Shown here: piece by piece, positions 14,046 through 22,474 of the stretch | Layout: each line of letters begins with the position of its first letter | Position numbering within the stretch: position 1 is the stretch's first letter | NCBI GenBank assembly: GCA_964418485.1 | Contig: CAYQMH010000034.1 | Location: 1 to 24,103 of the forward strand | DNA: 24,103 nt | Source of the DNA: JAFGHJ01 sp964418485 | Lineage (GTDB): Bacteria > Hydrothermota > UBA3072 | Direction: 5' to 3' | Position numbers and translations under genes: made by a program | The notes under the pieces: model-generated | Database searches by the model: none | What the model saw: the letters and a program-made list of their open reading frames with translations, nothing else | Told to the model about the DNA's origin: nothing

Positions 14046-16259
14046 CTATCTCCCAATCTCAGGTATAACTTCATAGAGGACTCTTTCTTCCCTCACTTTA
14101 CTATCAAAGAATTTAATTCCCTTTTTAACACTAACGGACTCTTGGGGAACTTCTAACTTTTCCTTTTCAGCCATACCATCGAGTAAATATTCTATTCTTT
14201 GCAGAGAAACTTCGTAATCGTTTACAACATAATTACCAGAGAGACCTTTCATCCAGAAAATAACCTCATCTATTAGTTTTTTTTGCATAGAGAGATAAGA
14301 GGATTTTTCGATTTTCGCCTCATTACCCACCGGTCCAAAAGAACCCACATTGAGTAAGAAGCTAAACATTGTAGAAGCACCTATAAGTATAACCGAACGG
14401 TCCGGATGGTGAACTGTAGAATACATATTAGCTCTGCGAATAAGGTTACCTGTAAGATCAAGCTGACCCAGTACATTTTTACCCAAATAAACGTCCTCTC
14501 CTGGTTTACCTGAAGCAATTCCTACACCGATCTGAAATATCTTTCTATATTCGGGGGGTAATCGTTCGTAAGTTATACCTCCAAAATCTATCCCCTTCAC
14601 ATCAAAATCCTTAAACCATTCCTGATATCTTTTTAAATTTTTCCTGATAAATCTTTCCGAGTACTCGATCATTTTCTTGGCACATCTAATAGCTCTTCCT
14701 GCCGCATCGGGAGAAGCCTTAAGTCCAATCCTTTCATCTTCTAATTCTTTCTTCTCACCACCCCGCAACAAAATCTGTCTTAAATTAAAATCACTACTTT
14801 CCTCCGAGAATAAAATAATTCCTCCATCTCCAGTGTCTTTCACAAAAAAACCACTCGTATCTTCCACCGCTTTTAATAACTCCACCTGAAATTCATTTCG
14901 TATCTGATCTTCCTTCTCCGCATTTAATAATTTGTCCCCCATTATGGAAGAACCTCTAATATCATATACCATTACCGAAACAGTCTTCAAACAATCCTTC
15001 ACTATACTCTCTCCTCTCGAGAGAGTTCTATCAATTTCAGGAATAAAGTAAACAGCCGGTGGATTTACTTTTCGCGCCAGAAGACCTATCCAGCGAGCTT
15101 CTTCTAAAGATTCATTCTCTGTCTCAGGAAATACTTTAACCATATCCTCAAAAATAAGTTCTACGACAGTAGGTAAGAATGCTTCTTCATAAGTCTTAAT
15201 AAACCAATTTATTACGCTTTCAAAATCTGTTTTTCTCCCCAACAAACTGCGCGACAAGAAAGATTCGGGAACTCCTCCGCTTAATTTTTCACTTAGTGCC
15301 ACTGTTGATCTACTCATGTTTTCTCTTATTTTACTACCCAGATTAGGTTCAAAGAATCTAAAAATACCGGGGATATTTGTTTTTTCTTCGACTTCAGCAA
15401 AATCTTTAAGCTGCGAAAGTTGAGAATTTAAAGCCCTTACCTTCACTTCTCCACTATTTATATATTTCACTATTTCATTTAGATATCGGCGTATTTCTTG
15501 AACATTCAAACCCTCAATTTCCTCAAAAACTTCTTTCATTTTTTTTGAAGTGTTCTCCTTAATCAAATCCTGAGTTGATTTCATCTTTGTTTTTATATCC
15601 GTGTAATCGACCTGATGCGTCTCAACTCTAATAGGATTAATAAAACAATCAGCAAAGATTTTGGTAACATCACAAAAGAAACTCCCAGCCTCTATAAAAT
15701 CCGAAAAATCCTCTAATTTTATTTCAGATAATGATACAGGTATCTGAAGGGCTTTTTCTGTAAAGCGAACCAGCTTTTCTTTTGATGTTTTCTTGCGAAG
15801 TTCTCGTTTGCTGAAAAACTGCAATGAAAGACTCAATTTTTTATGAATGGGAACCGCACTTTTTGAAGGCATTTGAATTTTTAACCACCTTTTAAGCGCG
15901 AATTCAATTAAAACGGGAGAAATTCCTGTTTTTACTCCTTCATCAAAGATACTACTCAAAGTTTGAATAAACTCGTCCAATTGAACCATCAGGTATTTCT
16001 TCTCTCCCTCTGAAAGCAAAGATTTCGTCGATTTTAAACCTTTCTTCAACTCGGTTTGAATTTTTTCGGAAAAAACGATATAAGCTATAGAATCACGACC
16101 TTCTAAAAAATCGAGCTCAGTAGGGCTAAAAACTTTAAGTAAAGAATCCTTCAGTAAATTAAAATAAAGGTTTCTGCCAAATTTCCTTCTAAGGTTTTTG
16201 GCGTAATTTGATTCCTCTTCCGCCTTTCTTTCTAAAGAAGAAACTTTCTCATCTAACAC
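14046..16259 (-). CDS. Soluble protein with divergent class III nucleotide cyclase domain
   Basis: A 737 aa protein with no signal or membrane segment. Residues 1 to about 420 are helical and match nothing I know. Residues about 425-640 resemble a class III cyclase: VMVYDIRGSS (metal Asp D433), VKDTGDGG (K474, metal Asp D478), DAAGRAIRCAKKMIEYSE, IGVGIASG (577-584) and LDLTGNLIRRA (D601). There is an insert of about 90 residues between GDG and IGVGI. By eye alignment to the CHASE2 cyclase, the transition-state Asn and Arg become R608 and M612, so it may bind nucleotide without making cAMP. A ~95-residue tail follows. The GTG start lacks a Shine-Dalgarno. It begins 9 bp after rplQ and ends 2 bp before valS, so it is very likely co-transcribed with both. 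Unexpected in this operon; the function is unknown. The domain call is moderately sure, the activity is not. Confidence 0.7.
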   Translation of the reverse strand: MLDEKVSSLERKAEEESNYAKNLRRKFGRNLYFNLLKDSLLKVFSPTELDFLEGRDSIAYIVFSEKIQTELKKGLKSTKSLLSEGEKKYLMVQLDEFIQTLSSIFDEGVKTGISPVLIEFALKRWLKIQMPSKSAVPIHKKLSLSLQFFSKRELRKKTSKEKLVRFTEKALQIPVSLSEIKLEDFSDFIEAGSFFCDVTKIFADCFINPIRVETHQVDYTDIKTKMKSTQDLIKENTSKKMKEVFEEIEGLNVQEIRRYLNEIVKYINSGEVKVRALNSQLSQLKDFAEVEEKTNIPGIFRFFEPNLGSKIRENMSRSTVALSEKLSGGVPESFLSRSLLGRKTDFESVINWFIKTYEEAFLPTVVELIFEDMVKVFPETENESLEEARWIGLLARKVNPPAVYFIPEIDRTLSRGESIVKDCLKTVSVMVYDIRGSSIMGDKLLNAEKEDQIRNEFQVELLKAVEDTSGFFVKDTGDGGIILFSEESSDFNLRQILLRGGEKKELEDERIGLKASPDAAGRAIRCAKKMIEYSERFIRKNLKRYQEWFKDFDVKGIDFGGITYERLPPEYRKIFQIGVGIASGKPGEDVYLGKNVLGQLDLTGNLIRRANMYSTVHHPDRSVILIGASTMFSFLLNVGSFGPVGNEAKIEKSSYLSMQKKLIDEVIFWMKGLSGNYVVNDYEVSLQRIEYLLDGMAEKEKLEVPQESVSVKKGIKFFDSKVREERVLYEVIPEIGR

Positions 16260-16268
16260 AATCTAAAC

Positions 16269-16622
16269 TTATACGAACTCTACTATACTTTCAACAGTAC
16301 CATCCCCTCTTCGGCTCGTAGAAAGATCAACGACACGAACGTACCCACCACTCCTGTCTTTGCACTGCGGAACTATAGTCTCAAATAATTTATAATACGC
16401 TTTACTTGAACCCAATTCACTCTTAAGTTTTCTTTTTATATTCAAATCACCTTTAATCGCTCTAGCTATTTCTCTATCCACAAATCTCTTTAAGGCTCTT
16501 GCTTTACTTTTAGTTGTTTTTATAGATTCATTCAATATAAGAGCACAGAAAAGATTATTTAGAGTCGCTTTCCTATGGGATTTTGTTCTACCTAATTTCT
16601 CGATTTTTTTTCTATGTCTCAT
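16269..16622 (-). CDS. rplQ: 50S ribosomal protein L17
   Basis: Large-subunit protein near the exit of the peptide tunnel. It has 117 aa, the usual size of the short L17. The basic N-terminus MRHRKKIEKLGRTKSHRKA and the later LFETIVPQCKDRSGGYVRV are diagnostic. Its ATG overlaps the rpoA stop codon (ATGA, 4 bp), so it is translationally coupled to rpoA. In most bacteria L17 closes the alpha operon; here the cyclase-like gene starts 9 bp further on with no terminator between. Confidence 0.97.
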   Translation of the reverse strand: MRHRKKIEKLGRTKSHRKATLNNLFCALILNESIKTTKSKARALKRFVDREIARAIKGDLNIKRKLKSELGSSKAYYKLFETIVPQCKDRSGGYVRVVDLSTSRRGDGTVESIVEFV

Positions 16623-17587
16623 CCTTCTTTCTCCAGATGGTTTAAATCCATATTTAAAGTAAGATTGTACTCAGCCAATCTATCTTTTACTTCTCTTAAT
16701 GAAACCTTACCAAAATTTGGGAAATTAAGCATTTCTTCCTCTGAATACTTAACAATATCTCTTAATTTGTTAATATTTTTATTCTTCAAAACATTACTTA
16801 CTCTATTACCCATTCCTAACTCTTCCACAGGCAAATCCAAGGCTCTTCTAATCTCTTCTTTCTCTGTCGCCCCACTCTCTTCTTCTTCCTCAAAAATATC
16901 TTCTTCTATAAACAGGTCAATATGGTTTTTGATAATCTTCGAAGAAAGATTTAACGCCTCATCAGGATAAATCGAACCATCCGTCCAGACTTCCATGTTT
17001 AATTCCTCAAAATCTGTCCTCTGACCCACTCTTACATTATTTACCGTATACTTGACTCTTTTAACAGGAGAAAAATTCGTATCTATGAATATTGTACCTT
17101 CAGCCATATCAGAATCCGAAAAATACTCTTTTGGTTTAAACCCTTTACCGACATCCACTCTTAATGTCGCCTTCATCTCTCCACCCTCTTCCAAAGTCGC
17201 GATCACCTGGTCAGGAGTACTAACTTCCAATCCGGGAGTCAATTTTATATCCGAGGCTTTAACCTCTCCGGGACCTTTGACTTCAAGAATTACATACTGA
17301 GGGAGCTCCTCGCTGTTATATCTAAATCTCACTTTTTTCAAGTTCAAAATTATCTGGGCTACATCTTCCTTAACATTTTCAATTGTTGAGAATTCGTGCA
17401 TTACACCCTCTATTTTAGCAGCCGTTATGGCTGCACCTTGAATCGAAGAAATTAACATTCTTCGTAGTACATGCCCTATTGCAATCCCATATCCTCTTTC
17501 CAGAGGAGATAAAGAAAACTTACCATATGTTTTATTCTTTTCGATTACATTCACTTTTTCCGGCATAATCAAGGATCTAATTCTCAA
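16619..17587 (-). CDS. rpoA: RNA polymerase alpha subunit
   Basis: Assembly platform of RNA polymerase, 322 aa. The N-terminal dimerisation/assembly domain (about 10-235) shows YGKFSLSPLERGYGIAIGHVLRRMLISS. An acidic linker with EEDIFEEEEESG follows. The C-terminal domain (about 250-312), which binds UP elements and activators, contains LPVEELGMGNRVSNVL and LNFPNFGKVSLREVKDRL. The start is TTG (17585-17587): GGGAGG lies 6 nt upstream, whereas the in-frame ATG at 17566 would be about 27 nt from that site. It stands between rpsD (14 bp gap) and rplQ (4 bp overlap). Confidence 0.97.
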   Translation of the reverse strand: MRIRSLIMPEKVNVIEKNKTYGKFSLSPLERGYGIAIGHVLRRMLISSIQGAAITAAKIEGVMHEFSTIENVKEDVAQIILNLKKVRFRYNSEELPQYVILEVKGPGEVKASDIKLTPGLEVSTPDQVIATLEEGGEMKATLRVDVGKGFKPKEYFSDSDMAEGTIFIDTNFSPVKRVKYTVNNVRVGQRTDFEELNMEVWTDGSIYPDEALNLSSKIIKNHIDLFIEEDIFEEEEESGATEKEEIRRALDLPVEELGMGNRVSNVLKNKNINKLRDIVKYSEEEMLNFPNFGKVSLREVKDRLAEYNLTLNMDLNHLEKEG

Positions 17588-17601
17588 CTTTTACCTCCCT
17601 A

Positions 17602-18228
17602 TTACTTAGAATACAACTCGACAATTAAATTTTCCTTGATAGGATATTCCACATCTATCCTTCTAGGATCCGCCAACACTTTTCCTTCCCTTTTTTCCCT
17701 ATTCACAGATAACCATTCTTTAGTTTCGACCTCATGAGCGAGAGCCTCTTTGAAAAGGAAAACACTCTTACCCTTTTCGCTAACAGAAATTACATCTCCA
17801 ACAGAAACCTGGTAAGAAGGAATATCCACTTTTTTACCATTAACCTTTATATAATTGTGCCGAACAACTTGTCTTGCCTGCCTTCTTGATATAGCAAAGC
17901 CCAAACGGTAAATAACATTATCCAATCTTTTTTCCAATAATTTTAAAAGTTCTTCACCTGTCACACCTTTTATCTTAGTGGCTTTTTTAAAAAGATTTTT
18001 GAACTGTCTTTCACGAAGGTCATAAATGCATTTAACCCTCTGCTTTTCACGAAGCTGCAAACCATAAGAAGATTCTCTTGAGCGCCATCTCTTTGGAGGT
18101 TCCCCTGGAGGCTTTACATATTCTTCTCCAATGGGACACTTATCCGAATAGCATCTATCTCCTTTTAAATAAAGCTTCATTCCGAGTCTTTTACATCTCC
18201 TACACTTTGGACCAGTATATCTACCCAT
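17602..18228 (-). CDS. rpsD: 30S ribosomal protein S4
   Basis: Primary 16S rRNA-binding protein that nucleates small-subunit assembly and, in many bacteria, represses its own operon. It has 208 aa. The N-terminus keeps the four-cysteine zinc site C9, C12, C26, C31, so this is the zinc-binding form. The S4 RNA-binding domain follows at about 98-160 with RLDNVIYRLGFAISRRQARQVV. The ATG is placed directly after the rpsK stop codon (TAA-ATG), without a gap, so re-initiation is likely. Confidence 0.97.
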   Translation of the reverse strand: MGRYTGPKCRRCKRLGMKLYLKGDRCYSDKCPIGEEYVKPPGEPPKRWRSRESSYGLQLREKQRVKCIYDLRERQFKNLFKKATKIKGVTGEELLKLLEKRLDNVIYRLGFAISRRQARQVVRHNYIKVNGKKVDIPSYQVSVGDVISVSEKGKSVFLFKEALAHEVETKEWLSVNREKREGKVLADPRRIDVEYPIKENLIVELYSK

Positions 18229-18624
18229 TTATAGCCGCCTTTTCTTTGGAGGTCTACATCCATTATGAGGCAAGGGAGTAACATCTTTAATCGCACTCAC
18301 ATTCATACCTGCTGCTTGTACCGTTCTGATTGCTGATTCTCTTCCCCTTCCCGGACCATTGACCCAAATTTCCGCATTTCGCATACCTGCTTCAATAGCC
18401 TTCCTAACAGCAGTCTCTGCCGCTTTTGTAGCAGCATACGGAGTTCCTTTTCTTGTCCCCTTATAACCAATGCTTCCAGCGGAAGTCCAAACTATTGTAT
18501 TTCCTTGTTTATCAGTTACAGTAACCAGAGTATTATTAAATGTAGAATGTATATGAACTATGCCCGATTCCGGTGCTTTTAATCTCTTCTTCTTTCCTGT
18601 TTCTTTTCCTTTCTTTTTAGCCAC
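18229..18624 (-). CDS. rpsK: 30S ribosomal protein S11
   Basis: Small-subunit platform protein next to the mRNA in the E-site region. It has 131 aa with a lysine-rich N-terminus. Diagnostic stretches are IVHIHSTFNNTLVTVTD, the WTSAGSIGYKGTRKGTPYAA block and the C-terminal TPLPHNGCRPPKKRR. The start is GTG (18622-18624), with GGGAG 4 nt upstream. It abuts rpsD and lies 9 bp after rpsM. Confidence 0.97.
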   Translation of the reverse strand: MAKKKGKETGKKKRLKAPESGIVHIHSTFNNTLVTVTDKQGNTIVWTSAGSIGYKGTRKGTPYAATKAAETAVRKAIEAGMRNAEIWVNGPGRGRESAIRTVQAAGMNVSAIKDVTPLPHNGCRPPKKRRL

Positions 18625-18633
18625 TTATCTCCC

Positions 18634-19017
18634 TCACTTTTTAATTTCTCGCTTCCTAAGGGCAACAGCTCCTTTCCTTGGACCCTTTCTTGTTCTCGCA
18701 TTGGTCCTTGTTCGCTGACCTCGTACTGGCAAACCCTTTTTATGTCTTATTCCTCGATAACATTTAATATCTTTCAAACGATTTATATTCTGTCTTATCT
18801 CGGATTTTAATTCACCCTCAATTTTATACTTACCTTCAATGAAATGTCTTATCCTATCAACTTCCTCATTGGTCAAATCCTTAACTCTTTTTCCCTCTTC
18901 AACACCAATTTCTTTAAGAATTTTTAGGGCAGTTGGCCTACCTATACCAAAAATCGCCGTCAACCCAATATGAACTGGTTTATCCTGCGGTAAATCGACT
19001 CCGGCTACTCGCGGCAT
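18634..19017 (-). CDS. rpsM: 30S ribosomal protein S13
   Basis: Head protein of the small subunit that contacts the P-site tRNA and bridges to the 50S subunit. It has 127 aa. The start MPRVAGVDLPQDKPVHIGLT and the region RGIRHKKGLPVRGQRTRTNA are diagnostic, and the tail is strongly basic. The ATG is preceded by a GGGGGG-type site very close to the codon, just after the rpmJ stop. Confidence 0.97.
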   Translation of the reverse strand: MPRVAGVDLPQDKPVHIGLTAIFGIGRPTALKILKEIGVEEGKRVKDLTNEEVDRIRHFIEGKYKIEGELKSEIRQNINRLKDIKCYRGIRHKKGLPVRGQRTRTNARTRKGPRKGAVALRKREIKK

Positions 19018-19025
19018 ATTCCCCC

Positions 19026-19139
19026 CTACCCTTGTCTCTGTTTATGCTTAGGATTTTTACAAACCACGTAAATCCTGCCTTTACGTCTTACAATTTTGCA
19101 TTCTTTACATAATTTCTTAACCGATGATCTAACTTTCAT
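19026..19139 (-). CDS. rpmJ: 50S ribosomal protein L36
   Basis: Smallest 50S protein, 37 aa, binding 23S rRNA. It begins MKVRSSVKKLCKECKIVRRK and ends PKHKQRQG. The zinc ligands C11, C14 and C27 with H32 are all present, so this is the zinc-containing type. It is easy to miss because of its length. AGGAGG 5 nt upstream of the ATG and the conserved place between infA and rpsM confirm it. Confidence 0.96.
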   Translation of the reverse strand: MKVRSSVKKLCKECKIVRRKGRIYVVCKNPKHKQRQG

Positions 19140-19148
19140 CTATGCCTC

Positions 19149-19373
19149 CTATGATTCACGATAAACAACCCTGCCTTTAGTAAGGTCATATGGGGACAGT
19201 TCAACATCAACAATATCCCCGACATCAATTTTTATATAATTCATTTTCATCTTACCTGACAAGTAAGCAAGTACAACGGGATGATTCTCCAGGTCTAATT
19301 CAACCCTGAATTTGGAATCTGGTAACTTTTCCACCACTTTCCCTTTCACTTTTATTATATCCTTCTTAGCCAA
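19149..19373 (-). CDS. infA: Translation initiation factor IF-1
   Basis: Single S1/OB-fold protein (74 aa) that occupies the ribosomal A site during initiation together with IF-2 and IF-3. The family sequence is plain: KVVEKLPDSKFRVELDLE, the GKMKMNYIKI region and VELSPYDLTKGRV. The start is TTG (19371-19373), overlapping the last 8 bp of adk. A TAGGA site lies 7 nt upstream, within adk. The methionine aminopeptidase gene often found just before infA is absent. Confidence 0.97.
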   Translation of the reverse strand: MAKKDIIKVKGKVVEKLPDSKFRVELDLENHPVVLAYLSGKMKMNYIKIDVGDIVDVELSPYDLTKGRVVYRES

Positions 19374-20013
19374 CCTTCAATCCTACCTTTATTTTACCGG
19401 CAATATCTTTTAAACTACCTTCGGCTGAAATCTTCAAAAGGACCCCCGCATTATCGTAATACTCCTCCAGTGATTCAAATTCTCTCTCGAATATAGATAA
19501 TCTTCTTTTTATAGTCTCGATCTTATCATCCTCTCTTTGAATCAAAGTTCCACCACACTTATCGCATATATCCTCTTCCTGCGGCGGATTATTAACTAAA
19601 TTATAAATAGCTCCGCAATTAGCACATACTCTCCTGTTAGTCAATCTTTTTATCAAAACTTCCACAGAAGCATAAAGACAAATAGCGTAATCTAACTCTT
19701 CATTCCTGCTTCTCAGAAAATCATCTAACAATTCAGCCTGATGTTTATTCCTCGGATAACCATCCAACAACCATCCTTCTTTATTCTCTCTGCCTGAAAG
19801 CACCTCTTTGACAGTCTCAAAAACTATCTCATCAGGTACAAGCTCTCCTGAATTGACATATTTCTCAAGTTTTTCACTCAGAGCGGACGATTCTTTCAAT
19901 ATTTCTCTAAAAATATCGCCTGTTGAGTAATGTGTTATCTTTAAATTTTTAGCCAGGAGACCAGCATGTGTGCCTTTACCGACTCCCGGAGGACCAAGGA
20001 AAACTAATTTCAT
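19366..20013 (-). CDS. adk: Adenylate kinase
   Basis: Cytoplasmic enzyme interconverting ATP plus AMP and two ADP, 215 aa (long form with LID domain). The P-loop GPPGVGKGT is at 7-15, the AMP site follows with THYSTGDIFRE, and WLLDGYPRN is at 81-89. The LID carries a structural zinc site: C130, C133, C150, C153. Its ATG overlaps the secY stop (4 bp) and its end overlaps infA (8 bp). The secY-adk coupling is classic. Confidence 0.97.
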   Translation of the reverse strand: MKLVFLGPPGVGKGTHAGLLAKNLKITHYSTGDIFREILKESSALSEKLEKYVNSGELVPDEIVFETVKEVLSGRENKEGWLLDGYPRNKHQAELLDDFLRSRNEELDYAICLYASVEVLIKRLTNRRVCANCGAIYNLVNNPPQEEDICDKCGGTLIQREDDKIETIKRRLSIFEREFESLEEYYDNAGVLLKISAEGSLKDIAGKIKVGLKVG

Positions 20014-21320
20014 CTTCTTCTTCCCCGAATTCTTCCTTTTTTCATAAAACCATCATAGTGTCTCATAAGGAGTTGAGACTCTAATTGTCTGGCAGTATCC
20101 AATGCCACTCCCACAATAATAATTATAGAGGTTCCTCCAAAATAAAAAGGTAATCCAAATTTTCTTGTAAAAATAACAGGAAGAACTGCAATAAATGCAA
20201 AGAAAGTCGCTCCAGGCAGGGTTATTCTCGCAATCGTCTTATCAATATACTCGGCGGTATTTCTTCCCGGTCTAATCCCGGGTATAAAACCACCGTATTT
20301 TTTCAAATTCGCTGCAAGGTCCTGGGGGTTTATTACAATCGCAGTATAAACATATGCGAACATTATAATTAAAAGAACAAATAAAGCATTATATAGAAAC
20401 CCAGCGGGAGAAAGGACATTAACTATCCAATCTGCCCATAGCTTCCCCTTAAAGAAACCGGCAAAAGTCGGAATAATCATCAGAGCTGATTGGGCAAATA
20501 TTATAGGAATAACACCCGCAGTATTAACATTAAGAGGTAAATGAGTTGATTGACCGCCGTAAACCTTCCTGCCTTTCACTCTTTTTGCATACTGAACAGG
20601 TATCCTTCTTTGTGCCTGTGTAACAAGAACTACTGCAGCAACAACTAAAACAACAAATACCATCGCAAGGAAACCAAAAATCCAACTTTTTGTACCAGCC
20701 ATTAATAACTGCCAGAATTGTAACATCTGTGCCGGTATCCTCGCAAGAATACTCATCATAATGAGAAGCGAAACCCCATTGCCTATACCATTCTCAGTTA
20801 TTAGCTCTCCGAGCCACATAAGGAAAATAGTCCCCGCTGTCATTGTCACAATTATTGAAAATTTAACAAAAATAGTCGGGTTAGGTAAAACAGGAATTCC
20901 GGCAACAGAAAGATTCTGCAAAAAAATAGAAAAAGAGGTAGAATGAACAACAGCTATACCTACAGTAAGATATCTTATGTGTTGAGTCATTTTACGTCTT
21001 CCCTCTTCTCCTTCTTTTGATAACTTCTGGTAAAAAGGAATCGTAGCGCCTAAAATCTGAAGAATAATCGAAGCACTAATATAAGGCATAATACCTAGAG
21101 CAAAGACAGTAGCTCTGCTTAAGTTTCCACCCACGAACATATCAAAAAGCCCAAGTACCGAACCTTGCATTCTATCAAAATATGCAGAAAGCACGGCTAT
21201 ATTGACTCCCGGAGCCGGAATATGACTCCCAAATCTATATACCGCCAGCATAACCAGTGTAATAAGAATCCTTTTTCTTATATCTCCGACTTTCCAGAGA
21301 TTTCGAAATGCTTCAAGCAT
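20010..21320 (-). CDS. secY: Preprotein translocase channel subunit SecY
   Basis: Pore of the Sec translocon in the inner membrane, 436 aa with about ten transmembrane helices. Diagnostic features are the N-terminal RILITLVMLAVYRFGSHIPAPG, the plug/TM2 region with LGIMPYISASIILQI, the cytoplasmic loop QRRIPVQYAKR, NTAGVIPIIFA, and a C-terminal RQLESQLLMRHYDGFMKKG. It overlaps rplO by 8 bp and adk by 4 bp, so translation is coupled on both sides. The exported proteins of this window would pass through it. Confidence 0.97.
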   Translation of the reverse strand: MLEAFRNLWKVGDIRKRILITLVMLAVYRFGSHIPAPGVNIAVLSAYFDRMQGSVLGLFDMFVGGNLSRATVFALGIMPYISASIILQILGATIPFYQKLSKEGEEGRRKMTQHIRYLTVGIAVVHSTSFSIFLQNLSVAGIPVLPNPTIFVKFSIIVTMTAGTIFLMWLGELITENGIGNGVSLLIMMSILARIPAQMLQFWQLLMAGTKSWIFGFLAMVFVVLVVAAVVLVTQAQRRIPVQYAKRVKGRKVYGGQSTHLPLNVNTAGVIPIIFAQSALMIIPTFAGFFKGKLWADWIVNVLSPAGFLYNALFVLLIIMFAYVYTAIVINPQDLAANLKKYGGFIPGIRPGRNTAEYIDKTIARITLPGATFFAFIAVLPVIFTRKFGLPFYFGGTSIIIIVGVALDTARQLESQLLMRHYDGFMKKGRIRGRRR

Positions 21321-21759
21321 CCTTAACTATTTCTCCTCCGGCCTTTTCGATTTTTTCCTTTGCCGATTTTGAAAAATCGTGAGCATGCACGGTTAATTTT
21401 TTTTCTATATCGCCAAACCCGAGAATTTTAACCCTATCTCTCTTAGCTACAAGACCAATCTGTTCTAATTTCCCAAGTGTAATCTCTTCTCCGTTCTTAA
21501 ATCTGTTAAGCTTCTCTACATTAACAATAGAAACGGTGTAATTTTTTACTGTATTAAAACCCTTCTTAGGTATTCTTTTTATAAGAGGCGTCTGTCCACC
21601 TTCAAAACCTTCTCTAACACCACCCCCGCTACGAGAATTTTGACCCTTAAGACCTCGTGTAGAATAAGTTCCCATACCTGAACCCGGACCTCTTCCTACT
21701 CTTTTCTTACTTTTTCTACTACCTTTTGGTGGCTTTAGTTTACTTAATTCAGTTCCCAC
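21313..21759 (-). CDS. rplO: 50S ribosomal protein L15
   Basis: Late-assembly 50S protein, 148 aa. The Gly/Arg/Lys-rich extended N-terminus contains KRVGRGPGSGMGTYSTRGLKG and GGQTPLIKRIPKKGF, typical of L15. The globular C-terminal part follows (about 70-148). The start is GTG (21757-21759), with GGAGG 6 nt upstream inside the last codons of rpmD, which it overlaps by 11 bp. Confidence 0.97.
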   Translation of the reverse strand: MGTELSKLKPPKGSRKSKKRVGRGPGSGMGTYSTRGLKGQNSRSGGGVREGFEGGQTPLIKRIPKKGFNTVKNYTVSIVNVEKLNRFKNGEEITLGKLEQIGLVAKRDRVKILGFGDIEKKLTVHAHDFSKSAKEKIEKAGGEIVKDA

Positions 21760-21931
21760 TAATTTCCTCCGTCTCCACGAGTTGAGATACTTTCCTTATC
21801 ATACCCCTGATAACAGCATTATCCTCATGTGTAACATAATCGTTAATTTTCTTTAATCCAAGAGCTTTTAACGTTCTTTTTTGTCTCTTATTAGCTCCAA
21901 TACCACTTTTTATCTGTTTAATCCGAAGCAT
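21749..21931 (-). CDS. rpmD: 50S ribosomal protein L30
   Basis: 60 aa, the normal bacterial length. The opening LRIKQIKSGIGANKRQKRTLKALGL pattern and IRGMIRKVSQLVETEE are characteristic. It overlaps rpsE by 14 bp upstream and rplO by 11 bp downstream. L30 is dispensable in some lineages but is kept here in its standard place. Confidence 0.96.
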   Translation of the reverse strand: MLRIKQIKSGIGANKRQKRTLKALGLKKINDYVTHEDNAVIRGMIRKVSQLVETEEISGN

Positions 21932-22454
21932 CTTTCCCTACACCGATTTTTCTTCTCGCCTTTAAAATTTCTTCAATTGATTTGCCTCTAAGTTCGGAAA
22001 ATTCCTCGGGAGTGCGCATAGATAACAATCCATTGTAAGCTGCGATAATATTATTAAAAGGACTCGTAGAACCAAAGCACTTAGTAAGAACATCCTGATA
22101 TCCACCGAGTTCAAATATCGCTCTCAATTTATCATTAGCAATAATACCAGTTCCGGGAGCGGCAGGTTTAATCATAACTTCGGCCGATTTATATCTAGCA
22201 GTTATCAAATAAGGAACTGAAGTTCCAACAATCGGAACCTTAATCAATCTGCCCCTCGCACTCTTAACTGCCTTTTGAATGGCTGTAGGAACTTCATCCG
22301 CTTTACCGTGACCGTATCCAACAATGCCCTGTCGATCACCTACCACAACCCATGCAGAATATCGAAATTTCTTTCCCCCCTTCACCACTTTAGAAATACG
22401 ACCTATATGAACAACCTTTTCCTCAAGTTCATACTCCCTCGGGTCAACTTTCAT
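21918..22454 (-). CDS. rpsE: 30S ribosomal protein S5
   Basis: Small-subunit protein affecting decoding accuracy and mRNA unwinding, 178 aa. The double-stranded RNA-binding-like N-domain has KVVHIGRISKVVKGGKKFRY and VGDRQGIVGYGHGKADEVP. The C-domain has VMIKPAAPGTGIIA, followed by AIFELGGYQDVLTKCFGS. It starts 20 bp after rplR and overlaps rpmD at its end. Confidence 0.97.
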   Translation of the reverse strand: MKVDPREYELEEKVVHIGRISKVVKGGKKFRYSAWVVVGDRQGIVGYGHGKADEVPTAIQKAVKSARGRLIKVPIVGTSVPYLITARYKSAEVMIKPAAPGTGIIANDKLRAIFELGGYQDVLTKCFGSTSPFNNIIAAYNGLLSMRTPEEFSELRGKSIEEILKARRKIGVGKDASD

Positions 22455-22474
22455 TCGCGCCTTCGTAAATCCGC

